The position numbers were made by a program, and so were the translations under genes. A model generated the notes under the pieces. That model did no database searches and was not told the origin of the DNA. It saw only the letters and a list, made by a program, of their open reading frames with translations. A DNA stretch of 42,383 nt from contig CANOMQ010000036.1 of assembly GCA_947567595.1 (NCBI GenBank), positions 1 through 42,383 on the forward strand. The letters are read 5' to 3'. This DNA comes from an uncultured Lachnospiraceae bacterium. Its GTDB lineage: Bacteria > Bacillota > Clostridia > Lachnospirales > Lachnospiraceae. Shown here piece after piece: positions 6,424 through 14,067 of this stretch. Each line of letters starts with the position of its first letter. The first letter of the stretch is position 1.

Positions 6424-7557
6424 ATGATTTACAAAACATTTCAGGATTTGAAGTTATCGGGACTGGGGCTTGGCATGATGCGCCTTCCGGTATTAAACGG
6501 AAACGACGGCACGATTGACGAGACAGCCGCCGCCGGGCTGATTGATTATGCGTACCAAAACGGCGTAAATTATTTTGATACCGCATGGGGGTATCATAAC
6601 GGCAACTCGGAGCTGGTTGCGGGAAAATACCTTTCAAAATACCCACGGGAAAGCTATTACCTTGCAAGCAAATTTCCGGGCTATGACCTTTCCAATATGG
6701 GAAAAGTGGAGGAGATTTTTGAAAAACAGCTTGAGAAATGCCAGACAAATTATTTTGATTTTTACCTGTTCCACAATGTCTACGAGGGAAATGTTGACGA
6801 ATATCTTGATGAAAAATACGGCATTTTAAACTACCTTTTAAAGCAAAAAGCAGACGGGCGTATCCGTCACCTCGGCTTTTCGGCGCACGGTGATTTGGAA
6901 GTCATTCAGCGCTTTTTGGACGCGTACGGTCAGCACATGGAATTTTGCCAGCTACAGATTAACTATATGGACTGGCATTTTCAGAATGCGCAGAAGAAAG
7001 TTGAATTATTGCAAAAAGCCGGCATTCCGATTTGGGTGATGGAGCCGCTGCGGGGCGGAAAGCTTGCAACGGCTTCCGATAAAATGGCTGCGGCAATGAA
7101 AACGATGCGTCCCGACGAAACCGTTCCCGCAATGGCATTTCGTTTCCTGCAGAGCATTCCCGGCGTGACAATGATTTTATCGGGAATGTCCGACATGGAG
7201 CAGTTAAAGGCAAACCTTGCGACCTTTGAGACGGACGCGCCCTTAAGTGAGGCGGAATTTGACACGCTGGTGAAATGCTCTGACGAGGAAGTCAAAAAAG
7301 CGGGGCTTCCCTGTACGGCGTGCCATTACTGCACCAGTCATTGCCCGAAGGAGCTGCCGATACCGGAGCTGATTGCATTGTACAATGAGCATAAGATTTC
7401 AGGCGGCGGATTTATCGCGCCGATGGCGGTCGGCAAAATGCCAAAAGAAAAGCGTCCGGCAAGCTGTATCGGGTGCCGGGGCTGTGAGCAGGTTTGCCCG
7501 CAGCAGATTAAGATATCGGAGATGATGAAGGAATTTTCTTCGATGATTGGAATGTAG
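6424..7557 (+). CDS. Aldo/keto reductase with two C-terminal 4Fe-4S motifs
   Basis: A 377-aa oxidoreductase. Residues 1 to about 280 form the aldo/keto reductase barrel: GLGLGMMRLP at the start, VNYFDTAWGYHNGNSE with the catalytic Asp and Tyr, ASKFP with the catalytic Lys and FHNV. The C-terminal ferredoxin part carries CTACHYCTSHCP and CIGCRGCEQVCP, each able to hold a 4Fe-4S cluster. This type is common in anaerobes and is expected to reduce carbonyl compounds using electrons that can pass through the clusters; the substrate is not predictable. ATG 6424 has a GGAGAG site. The MGMT-family gene follows after 8 nt and is probably co-transcribed. Confidence 0.93.
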   Translation: MIYKTFQDLKLSGLGLGMMRLPVLNGNDGTIDETAAAGLIDYAYQNGVNYFDTAWGYHNGNSELVAGKYLSKYPRESYYLASKFPGYDLSNMGKVEEIFEKQLEKCQTNYFDFYLFHNVYEGNVDEYLDEKYGILNYLLKQKADGRIRHLGFSAHGDLEVIQRFLDAYGQHMEFCQLQINYMDWHFQNAQKKVELLQKAGIPIWVMEPLRGGKLATASDKMAAAMKTMRPDETVPAMAFRFLQSIPGVTMILSGMSDMEQLKANLATFETDAPLSEAEFDTLVKCSDEEVKKAGLPCTACHYCTSHCPKELPIPELIALYNEHKISGGGFIAPMAVGKMPKEKRPASCIGCRGCEQVCPQQIKISEMMKEFSSMIGM

Positions 7558-7565
7558 GGATAATT

Positions 7566-7883
7566 ATGGAACAGTCAGCGTTTGAAAAAATATATGAGGT
7601 CGTGAAGCAAATCCCATATGGTCAGGTGGCGACTTACGGTCAGGTGGCGGCGCTTGCAGGAAACAGGCGCTGGGCGCGGGTGGTCGGCTATGCGCTGCAC
7701 GTCAATCCCGAGCCGGACAACATTCCGTGCTACCGCGTGGTCAATAAGGAGGGACGGGTTTCGGACGCGTTCGCGTTCGGGGGCGGAAACCGTCAGGTAG
7801 AGCTGCTAAAGGCGGAGGGTGTGGAATTTGTGGACGGGCTTGTGGATATGGAACGGTACCAGTGGGAACGACCTGTTTATTGA
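7566..7883 (+). CDS. MGMT-family DNA alkylation repair protein
   Basis: A 105-aa protein that is only the C-terminal DNA-binding/active-site domain of O6-methylguanine-DNA methyltransferase. GQVATYGQVAALAG and the active-site box PCYRVV are present. The acceptor cysteine is kept, unlike alkyltransferase-like (ATL) proteins where it is Trp or Ala; the usual PCHRV histidine is Tyr here. Single-domain members often act in recognising alkylated guanine for other repair pathways, so transfer activity is uncertain. It lies 8 nt after the reductase gene. Confidence 0.85.
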   Translation: MEQSAFEKIYEVVKQIPYGQVATYGQVAALAGNRRWARVVGYALHVNPEPDNIPCYRVVNKEGRVSDAFAFGGGNRQVELLKAEGVEFVDGLVDMERYQWERPVY

Positions 7884-7890
7884 TGGAAAA

Positions 7891-7925
7891 AACCTCTACA
7901 CCGAACGGAAAACGGGGTAGAGGTT
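7891..7925 (+). terminator. Hairpin after the reductase/MGMT operon
   Basis: AACCTCTAC pairs with GTAGAGGTT (9 bp) shortly after the stop codon. The T run is weak, so termination may be partial. Confidence 0.5.
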
Positions 7926-7991
7926 ATAGGGTAAAATAATCCCTGTCGGGCAATTCAAGCCAAAAAGAGGTTGATTGGTTTTGCGAAATGG

Positions 7992-8020
7992 TTGTGGAAA
8001 CATAAAATTTATGTTATTCT
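7992..8020 (+). promoter_or_regulatory. Promoter-like region with perfect palindrome
   Basis: TTGTGG (-35, 7992-7997) and TATTCT (-10, 8015-8020) are separated by 17 nt. Filling the spacer is AACATAAA-A-TTTATGTT (7999-8015), a perfect 8-1-8 palindrome. A repressor bound there would block the promoter. Confidence 0.5.
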
Positions 8021-8033
8021 ATTTCATATATAC

Positions 8034-8092
8034 TGCAGACCGCCGGAATTTACAGTGATGCTTCCCAAAAAGTGCATGGCTGACGGTCTGCA
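8034..8092 (+). ncRNA. Structured leader upstream of the exonuclease gene
   Basis: TGCAGACCG (8034-8042) pairs perfectly with CGGTCTGCA (8084-8092) around a 41-nt internal region, directly after the promoter-like palindrome. The region has no convincing ORF, and the hairpin would lie in the 5' leader of the downstream gene. It does not match a riboswitch I know. It could be an uncharacterised leader or a small RNA. Confidence 0.4.
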
Positions 8093-8157
8093 TTCGGGTT
8101 GTATTGTAAATATAATGGGTGTGCAGTATAAATTACCGACGGGAATGGAAGATGCCA

Positions 8158-9111
8158 ATGAATTATATTATTTTGGACTTGGAATGGAATCAGGCTGATG
8201 ATTTAAAGACAAAGCTCGAAAGCGAACTGATGTTTGAAATCATAGAAATCGGAGCGATAAAATTAAATAGCGAGCTACAGGAAATCGGCAGGTTTCATGA
8301 GCTGATTAAGCCACAGGTCTTTAACCGCATGAATCAGGTGACAGGCGAGCTAATTCACATCAGCATGAAGGAGCTTCAGAACGGTCGCAATTTTGATGAG
8401 GTTGTACGGGATTTTCTAAGCTGGTGCGGCAGTGACTATATTTTCTGCACATGGGGAAGCCTTGATTTGACAGAGCTTCAAAAAAACATGGACTATTACA
8501 GGCTGCCAAGTCTGTCCCATAACCCGATGCGCTATTACGACGTGCAGAAGCTGTTCAGCATCGCATACGAGGACAAAAAGAAACGACGTACGCTCCAGTA
8601 TGCCGTTGAGTTTTTGAACATCAACGAGGAAGTGCCCTTCCACCGCGCAGACGCGGACGCCGTTTATACCGCGGAGATTTTTAAAAAGGCAGCAGCAGTC
8701 GAAGGTGTCCTCAACAACTATTCGTTTGATACATACCATCTGCCGCAGAACAAGGCAGAGGAAATCAATGCCGTGTTCGACGACTATGCAAAATACATTT
8801 CGCGCGAATTTATCAATAAGCTATCCGCGATGAGCGATAAGGACGTTGTTTCCACAAAATGCTTCCTGTGCGGGGCAAAAACGAGGAAAAAGGTACCGTG
8901 GTTTTCCAATAATGGCAGGAACTATTACGCCGTGATGGTCTGCCCAAAGCACGGGAATATCAAGGGAAAAATCCGCATGAAAAAGTCCGCGCAGGACAGG
9001 ATTTACGTGGTGAAAACCATGAAGCAAATCAATACGGAAGTCGTAGAAGACATCATTGCAAAACGCAATCAGCTTCGGGAAGGCAGACGGGAAAGAAGGC
9101 ACCGGTCGTAA
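8158..9111 (+). CDS. DEDDh 3'-5' exonuclease, KapD/ERI-1-like
   Basis: A 317-aa nuclease. The first acidic motif is DLEW in NYIILDLEWNQ, followed by a conserved Asp region (WGSLDLTELQ) and the HRADADAVYTA motif with the catalytic His and Asp. This is the DEDDh exonuclease superfamily, closest in style to KapD and ERI-1-type RNA exonucleases. The C-terminal ~100 residues contain CFLCGAKTRKK and CPKHG, a possible zinc-binding extension. ATG 8158 is chosen with GGAAG 6 nt upstream; ATG 8152 is an alternative. Its stop lies inside its terminator. Confidence 0.85.
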   Translation: MNYIILDLEWNQADDLKTKLESELMFEIIEIGAIKLNSELQEIGRFHELIKPQVFNRMNQVTGELIHISMKELQNGRNFDEVVRDFLSWCGSDYIFCTWGSLDLTELQKNMDYYRLPSLSHNPMRYYDVQKLFSIAYEDKKKRRTLQYAVEFLNINEEVPFHRADADAVYTAEIFKKAAAVEGVLNNYSFDTYHLPQNKAEEINAVFDDYAKYISREFINKLSAMSDKDVVSTKCFLCGAKTRKKVPWFSNNGRNYYAVMVCPKHGNIKGKIRMKKSAQDRIYVVKTMKQINTEVVEDIIAKRNQLREGRRERRHRS

Positions 9112-9139
9112 TGATACGATTGATGCCTTCCTTATTTTT
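9094..9139 (+). terminator. Terminator overlapping the exonuclease stop codon
   Basis: GAAGGCA pairs with TGCCTTC (9124-9130), followed by CTTATTTTTA. The left arm is inside the coding region. The convergent carboxypeptidase gene begins to end at 9138. Confidence 0.7.
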
Positions 9140-10739
9140 ACCGTCGCTTTTTATATGCCTTTCGTTTTTGCCGCTGGTGCCTGCGCTCCCGCATTCTGCG
9201 CCGGAAGGAGTGGAGTCGTTCCACGCGTCCCTCCTGCCTGCGCTTCCTCCTTCGCCGGTTGCTCTGTCCCTTTGGCGAAAAGTTGTAGCTTTTTAATATA
9301 GAGATAACAAATAACAGGACAATCGCAACCGCAGCCAAAATCACAATGCTGATAATAACGTTTTGCACATTGATAAAAATGACATTGCTGACATTGTTAG
9401 AAGCATCGCTTGTGCCTTGTGTGTCAGCCTGCGTGTTCTTTGTAATTTCCGCAATATCGGGAATGGTATTTTCCGGTGCAAATGTGAAATCCGTTTTGCC
9501 GGACTTGGAAAAAATAATTTTACAGCTTCCTACCGGAACTCCGGAATACGTGTAGTTAATCGTCGCAATTACGTCCTCGTTGCCCGGAATTGCCTGATTT
9601 TCATAGTCGAGTGAGGAAACGGTATCCGCGAAATCCGCCGTGTTTGGCAAAATCACATAGCTGTCCTCCTCCATCGACATCAGAGGCGTGGAGTCGCCAA
9701 ACAGGTCATTATCCGTGTCAAATAAATCACCCGTGATAATCTTGTAATTCGTCTCATTTTCACTGACCGATAACCGCTGGAAATTCTCAAAGCCGTACTG
9801 GAACAGCGCAATCGTATCCTCGAACTGATACGGCGTTTCCTCACAGAATATCACGCAGACAAGTTTCATGCCGTTTTTTTCCGCGCCGGAAACAAGCGTC
9901 TGCCTTGACTGGGAGACAAATCCGGTTTTACTGCCAAGAAGATAGCTGTACTCGTAAGGCTTTCCTTTATATAGCTGGTTTTTTGACGCCATCCACCGCT
10001 CGTCCTCATCGGTCGGATTTAGCCGGAAATGATACTGCGGCGTGGAGGACATTTTGCAGAGCAGCTCATTGTTAAAAAATTCACAGCCAATCAGCGCAAG
10101 GTCATAAGCAGTTGTGTAGTGGTTGTCGTCATACAAGCCGTTCGCATTTACAAAATGGGTATTCTGACAGCCAAGCTCCGCCGCTTTTTCATTCATAAAA
10201 TCCGCAAAGGCATCAATCGGCTTCTGATTTTCGTCTGTCAACTCAAGCTTTTGGGCAACATGTTCCCCAACGGCGCTTGCGACCTCGTTTGCGGACTGCA
10301 CAAGCACGCAGTAAAGCGCCTGCTCCATTGTCAGCGAATCGCCCTCGTCAACGCCGCCAAGCTTGGAGCCGTCGGTAGGCACATCATGTATGGAGTCGTA
10401 CGAAAAGGTGACGGTTTCGTCCATCGTGCAATTTTGCATCGCAAGCAGACACGTCAGTATTTTTGTGGTGCTGGCGGGGTAGTTTTTTTCATGGATATTT
10501 TTTTCGTATAATATCGTATGTGTATTCATCTCCATAAGAATGGCGGAACGCGCGCCAATTGCGGGGCCCTTTGGCCAGTTTTCGATGGCGTCGGTCTGTA
10601 CGGGCAGGGTTTTTTGCTCCTCCCGCTGCGCCTCGTAGTCCGGCTCGGCAGCGCAGACCGGAACCGCAGCGCTTGTCACAAGCAGCATTGCTGCGGTCAG
10701 GACGGAAATGAATGGGACAAATAATTTCATTGGTTTCAT
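9138..10739 (-). CDS. D-alanyl-D-alanine carboxypeptidase (serine PBP)
   Basis: A 533-aa peptidase S11 protein that trims the terminal D-Ala from peptidoglycan stem peptides at the outer membrane face. A signal peptide (LFVPFISVLTAAMLLVTSAAVPVCAA) is followed by all three active-site motifs: STTK, SAN and KTG (in LGSKTGFVS). After the catalytic domain come a beta-rich domain, a Thr/Asn-rich linker, one transmembrane helix (VIISIVILAAVAIVLLFVISIL) and a strongly basic Arg/Lys tail of about 50 residues inside the cell. The C-terminal helix replaces the usual amphipathic anchor. Start 10739 has AAGGA at good spacing. Confidence 0.93.
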   Translation of the reverse strand: MKPMKLFVPFISVLTAAMLLVTSAAVPVCAAEPDYEAQREEQKTLPVQTDAIENWPKGPAIGARSAILMEMNTHTILYEKNIHEKNYPASTTKILTCLLAMQNCTMDETVTFSYDSIHDVPTDGSKLGGVDEGDSLTMEQALYCVLVQSANEVASAVGEHVAQKLELTDENQKPIDAFADFMNEKAAELGCQNTHFVNANGLYDDNHYTTAYDLALIGCEFFNNELLCKMSSTPQYHFRLNPTDEDERWMASKNQLYKGKPYEYSYLLGSKTGFVSQSRQTLVSGAEKNGMKLVCVIFCEETPYQFEDTIALFQYGFENFQRLSVSENETNYKIITGDLFDTDNDLFGDSTPLMSMEEDSYVILPNTADFADTVSSLDYENQAIPGNEDVIATINYTYSGVPVGSCKIIFSKSGKTDFTFAPENTIPDIAEITKNTQADTQGTSDASNNVSNVIFINVQNVIISIVILAAVAIVLLFVISILKSYNFSPKGQSNRRRRKRRQEGRVERLHSFRRRMRERRHQRQKRKAYKKRR

Positions 10740-10863
10740 TTTAAAGGTTCCTTATGCTTTTTGATTTCTTGATGCATTATTAATTAGATTGTACACTATT
10801 TTGAAAAAAATGTAACTAAAAAACAAAGTGGTATTTTCCTTAAATTTATATAAAAAATTTTTA

Positions 10864-10892
10864 ATGACAAAAAATCATGTGGGGAGTAAAAT
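10864..10892 (+). promoter_or_regulatory. Promoter of trmB
   Basis: ATGACA (-35, 10864-10869) and TAAAAT (-10, 10887-10892) with a 17-nt spacer, about 30 nt upstream of the gene. Confidence 0.5.
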
Positions 10893-10925
10893 AGTGACAG
10901 GATTTCGCAGAAATGGAGGATAATG

Positions 10926-11564
10926 ATGAGACTTAGGAATGTAACAGGTTCAAGGGAACTGATAGCGGACAGCCGTTTTGTGGTGCACGAGCCGTTTGCG
11001 TGCAAGGGAAAATGGAACGGGATTTTTGGCAATGACCAGCCGATACACATTGAGATTGGCATGGGAAAAGGGCGGTTCATGATGGACATGGCAGCGGCAA
11101 ATCCAAACGTGAACTATATCGGAATTGAAAAATACTCCACGGTGCTTTTGCGCGCAATTCAGAAAATGGAAGAAAACGAGCTTCCCAATCTGCGCTTCAT
11201 CAGAATGGACGCGGAGGATATTTGTGAAGTTTTTGACAAAGGCGAGGTGGCAAAAATCTACCTGAATTTTTCCGACCCGTGGCCAAAGGACAGGCACGCA
11301 AAAAGACGCCTGCCCTCCAAGCAGTTTCTGGAGCGGTATGACACAATTCTTGCAAAGGACGGCAGAATTGAGTTCAAGACAGACAACATGGATTTGTTTG
11401 ATTTTGCCCTTTCACAGCTAGAGCCTGCGGGCTGGAGGCTTGAGGCAATGACAAGGGATTTGCACCATGATGAGAAGCTGCTTGCGGGAAATATCATGAC
11501 GGAATATGAGGAGAAATTTTCATCACTTGGCAATCCGATTTATAAATACATTATCTATCGGTAA
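10926..11564 (+). CDS. trmB: tRNA (guanine-N7-)-methyltransferase
   Basis: A 212-aa SAM-dependent enzyme that methylates G46 in the variable loop of tRNAs. The SAM-binding motif is HIEIGMGKGRFMMDMA, and the family signature NFSDPWPKDRHAKRRL is intact. The C-terminus has the usual TEYEEKF element. Two ATGs are adjacent; 10926 has GGAGG at the better spacing. Single-gene transcription unit by its own promoter, divergent from the carboxypeptidase. Confidence 0.96.
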   Translation: MRLRNVTGSRELIADSRFVVHEPFACKGKWNGIFGNDQPIHIEIGMGKGRFMMDMAAANPNVNYIGIEKYSTVLLRAIQKMEENELPNLRFIRMDAEDICEVFDKGEVAKIYLNFSDPWPKDRHAKRRLPSKQFLERYDTILAKDGRIEFKTDNMDLFDFALSQLEPAGWRLEAMTRDLHHDEKLLAGNIMTEYEEKFSSLGNPIYKYIIYR

Positions 11565-11603
11565 TGCATTCCTGCAGCTACGCATTCCTGCAGAAGCTTC
11601 CTA

Positions 11604-11921
11604 TTAAAAATAATATCTTTTAAATCGTTCTTCGATATTTTCCCGGAGCGTTATGCCCTCTAGGCGCTTGAAATCCGGGAATATCAGTCTTTTTTTATTG
11701 TCTCTTAAAAACCGGTACAAAAGCATATAACAGCCTTGTCGGTACAAAAAATCCAGTACAGACAGGAGCTGTGCTTTTGTCGCTTCATTGGGATTGAGAT
11801 AGTAGTAAAAATCTTCATCGCTTATATAATTACATAAATAAATATATTCTATAAACAGGGATTTGTCATAATCCACTGCTCCAAATGCTGACCATTTTTT
11901 GTATAATTCTTTCTTTGTCAT
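11604..11921 (-). CDS. Hypothetical helical protein
   Basis: A 105-aa protein rich in aromatic residues and Leu (FIEYIYLCNYISDEDFYYYLN; AQLLSVLDFLYRQGCYMLLYRFLRDNKK). I do not recognise a family. ATG 11921 is preceded by GGAGG at 8 nt; ATG 11936 overlaps that site. It converges on trmB and has no clear operon partner. Confidence 0.65.
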   Translation of the reverse strand: MTKKELYKKWSAFGAVDYDKSLFIEYIYLCNYISDEDFYYYLNPNEATKAQLLSVLDFLYRQGCYMLLYRFLRDNKKRLIFPDFKRLEGITLRENIEERFKRYYF

Positions 11922-12070
11922 GTCCATTTCCTCCATTTTGGCTTTGTCTGTTTACCTTTTACCTTCGAGAACTCGACATTGTTAATATCTTGATTATAGC
12001 TTTATACTTGACAATATACAAGGAGATTATTTTTTACAGTCGTACAAAAGTTGAGGATATACAATGAAAT

Positions 12071-12283
12071 ATGATAAGATATGATCCATTTTGGAAGACA
12101 TTGAAGAGAAAGCATATCAGTCAATATATGCTGACAGAATATTATGAAATTTCAAGCTCCACTCTTTCTAAAATGAAGCACAATCAAATCTGTAGTCTGC
12201 ATACAATCGACAGGCTTTGTGGTATTTTGGACTGCTCTATATATGATATTGTTGAATATTACAAGGAAGAAGATACGAAGTGA
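12071..12283 (+). CDS. Small XRE/Cro-family DNA-binding protein
   Basis: A 70-aa helix-turn-helix protein of the YozG/Cro-CI type: DPFWKTLKRKHISQYMLTEYYEISSSTLSKMKHNQ, then TIDRLCGILDCSIYDIVEY. The family is usually a compact regulator. The nearest binding site (GAGG) lies about 14 nt upstream, so translation may be weak, or may couple to a short ATG-opened peptide at 12064. Adjacent genes do not suggest a target. Confidence 0.75.
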   Translation: MIRYDPFWKTLKRKHISQYMLTEYYEISSSTLSKMKHNQICSLHTIDRLCGILDCSIYDIVEYYKEEDTK

Positions 12284-12336
12284 AGGGCTGTCCATGATTT
12301 TTCGTGCAATATATGATGTAGGTCTGCTAAGATGCT

Positions 12337-12386
12337 TTATTCCCGCAAGCAATGAGCCAAGTGAATGTATACAGACATTTGGCTTG
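12337..12386 (+). repeat. Dispersed repeat family 1, copy A
   Basis: TTATTCCCGCAAGCAATGAG, CCAAGTG and CAGACATTTGGCTTG occur in the same order as in three other copies (13523, 24925, 33985). The inner part can form an imperfect hairpin (AGCCAAGTG with CATTTGGCT). It lies downstream of the small XRE gene. Confidence 0.7.
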
Positions 12387-12424
12387 ACATCACGGATACA
12401 TTTGTGTGATGTACACGGTTCGGC

Positions 12425-12453
12425 TTGACAGACACGACCTGACGATATAGGAT
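12425..12453 (+). promoter_or_regulatory. Promoter in front of a gene remnant
   Basis: TTGACA (-35, 12425-12430) and TAGGAT (-10, 12448-12453) with a 17-nt spacer, followed by AAAAAAGGAG and an ATG at 12477. Confidence 0.45.
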
Positions 12454-12476
12454 AAAAGCAAAAAAGGAGAATTACC

Positions 12477-12634
12477 ATGTACAACCAAATCGAGGAGTGG
12501 CTAAACAATGTTTTAGAACAGGAAATCCCACCCGAAACCGCCGCCTGCTGCACGCCGATGTCCTGAAAGCATACGCCGGGGTAGGCGTCGGGTTTGTGGA
12601 CGGGGATATGGAAATTTTGTATGCCAAAGAATAG
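12477..12634 (+). pseudogene. Remnant of a small acidic protein gene, middle deleted
   Basis: After AAAAAAGGAG an ATG opens MYNQIEEWLNNVLEQEIPPE, then the frame is lost within a few codons. In the next frame ADVLKAYAGVGVGFVDGDMEILYAKE follows to a stop at 12632. I read these as the first and last parts of one protein of a conserved family of unknown function, with roughly 80-100 codons missing between them. The promoter and ribosome site remain. A 29-aa peptide could still be made. Confidence 0.6.
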
Positions 12635-12635
12635 C

Positions 12636-13499
12636 TTACGTTTTTTTGGCACAGACAATGGACATTTTGCGAATGCCCAAAGGAGCGGCAATCAGGTCGC
12701 ATTTTGCCATAAACAGAAAAAACAGATTACCACGGCTGCAATCCGATAAGCCTTCATAATTTCCCTGACCCTTGCACAGAACCGTATCCGCGTCTGCAAA
12801 GCACTTCTGAAATGCCTCGGACGTTCTATGCAAGACCGTGCCAAGAGAGCCGTCGCCATTGGAAACAATCTCCGCCGCCTCCCACATGCGGACTTCGTCG
12901 GCGTCCTCCAGCGTGACATCATTGACAATCGGCTCTCCCCGCACACCGTAAAATACCTTCAAATTCGGAAAATAGTCCTTCAATAGCAAAATAAAAAGCT
13001 TATCTAATACAATTTCACCGCAATTATCCCCCAAATACAATAACGTCCGGCTGTTTTGAATGGCATTAAATAATTCCTTGGAATGATTGACCGCAAGCTC
13101 CGTTTCCGAGATGTGGGACAGCAGTTCGGTAAAGACTGTTTCATCAAAGGTGTGCTTTGCGGCAAAATCAATCAGATTTCCGGCAATGGCAAGCTTTAAA
13201 GCATATTCCAGCGGATTATCGCTTTGACGGATAAGCGTATCAAGTCTGTCCGACATGGACAATACAAGCTGATTGTAGAAGCTCTTTATCTCTTTATAGG
13301 GATTATTCGTCCCCGTGACTGCTTCAACATGCTCCCACAATGCACCCATGATTTCAGGGTTGGTTTTTGCCATGTCACAGGTTTGCAGACAGTTCTCCGC
13401 AAGGGAGATTAACTGCCGTTCCTTTTCTGGATTTAAGTGCAAAAATGCGCTTATTTTTTTCATTTGCTTTCTGTCACATTCAAAGCATTCCAAATGCAT
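12636..13499 (-). CDS. DUF89/ARMT1-like protein
   Basis: A 287-aa protein of the DUF89 family, metal-dependent phosphatases thought to remove damaged or surplus sugar phosphates. The N-terminal helical part begins with CFECDRKQMKK (CxxC), and the catalytic region has LLYLGDNCGEIVLDKL with the DN..GE metal-binding motif, then GEPIVNDVT and LCKGQGNYEGL. All expected motifs are present. ATG 13499 has GAGGTG upstream. It converges on the remnant at 12477-12634 with 1 nt between them. Confidence 0.85.
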   Translation of the reverse strand: MHLECFECDRKQMKKISAFLHLNPEKERQLISLAENCLQTCDMAKTNPEIMGALWEHVEAVTGTNNPYKEIKSFYNQLVLSMSDRLDTLIRQSDNPLEYALKLAIAGNLIDFAAKHTFDETVFTELLSHISETELAVNHSKELFNAIQNSRTLLYLGDNCGEIVLDKLFILLLKDYFPNLKVFYGVRGEPIVNDVTLEDADEVRMWEAAEIVSNGDGSLGTVLHRTSEAFQKCFADADTVLCKGQGNYEGLSDCSRGNLFFLFMAKCDLIAAPLGIRKMSIVCAKKT

Positions 13500-13522
13500 A
13501 TTCCGACACCTCTGTTTATTTT

Positions 13523-13573
13523 ATATTTCTGCGAGTAATGAGCTAAGCGGCTGCTTGCAGATGTTTGACTGCA
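13523..13573 (+). repeat. Dispersed repeat family 1, copy B
   Basis: ATATTTCTGCGAGTAATGAG, CTAAGCGGCTGCTTGCAG and ATGTTTGACTGC align with the other copies. It lies just upstream of the DUF89 gene (on the other strand) and before the PadR promoter. Confidence 0.7.
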
Positions 13574-13628
13574 TTCATTTTAACATATTCATAGCAGATA
13601 AAACAGCAGAAAACATGAAAAATTTTTC

Positions 13629-13680
13629 TTGACATATATAGATTGCCGATATATACTTTGATATATAGATAATCTATATA
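13629..13680 (+). promoter_or_regulatory. PadR operon promoter and operator
   Basis: TTGACA (-35, 13629-13634) and TATACT (-10, 13652-13657) are 17 nt apart. Immediately downstream TATATAGAT-A-ATCTATATA (13662-13680) is a perfect 9-1-9 palindrome, and the half-site TATATAGAT recurs inside the promoter spacer (13635-13643), 27 nt away. This is a strong candidate for autoregulation by the PadR protein encoded next. Confidence 0.75.
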
Positions 13681-13721
13681 ATATGCAAAATAAATGATGC
13701 AAAAAGAAAGGAGATACCACT

Positions 13722-14048
13722 ATGGCAATCGACAAATCCTTAATTTCCGGCAGCACGTCCATGATGATTTTACGTCTTTTAGAAGAGAAGGACATGTACG
13801 GCTACGAGATGATTGAAACACTGGAAGCAAAATCAAAGAACGTATTTACCTTGAAAGCAGGAACCTTATACCCGCTTTTGCACTCACTAGAGGACAATGG
13901 CTATCTTACCGCCTACGAAAACGAGGTCAACGGAAAGGTACGCAAATACTACAGTATCACAAAAAGCGGGAAAAAGTACCTCAAGTCCAAAAAAGATGAG
14001 TGGAACACTTATCAGACTGCCGTATTGAACGTGCTCTGCATGTCGTAA
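13722..14048 (+). CDS. PadR-family transcriptional regulator
   Basis: A 108-aa winged-helix repressor: MMILRLLEEKDMYGYEMIETLEAKSKNVFTLKAGTLYPLLHSLEDNGYLTAYENEVNGKVRKYY is the family core, with a short C-terminal helix. Members of this size dimerise and often repress an adjacent membrane-protein operon. ATG 13722 has AAAGGAG. The SEDS-like gene starts 19 nt after its stop and is surely in the same operon. Confidence 0.93.
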   Translation: MAIDKSLISGSTSMMILRLLEEKDMYGYEMIETLEAKSKNVFTLKAGTLYPLLHSLEDNGYLTAYENEVNGKVRKYYSITKSGKKYLKSKKDEWNTYQTAVLNVLCMS

Positions 14049-14067
14049 GAAAGAGTGGAGGGCAGCT

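Noticed and set aside
7971-8198. 75-aa open frame before the exonuclease gene.
   Set aside because: It overlaps the promoter palindrome, the leader hairpin and the exonuclease start; no ribosome site and no protein-like composition.
12152-12691. 179-aa open frame on the minus strand.
   Set aside because: It runs antisense through the small XRE gene, a dispersed repeat and a gene remnant, and its composition is not protein-like.
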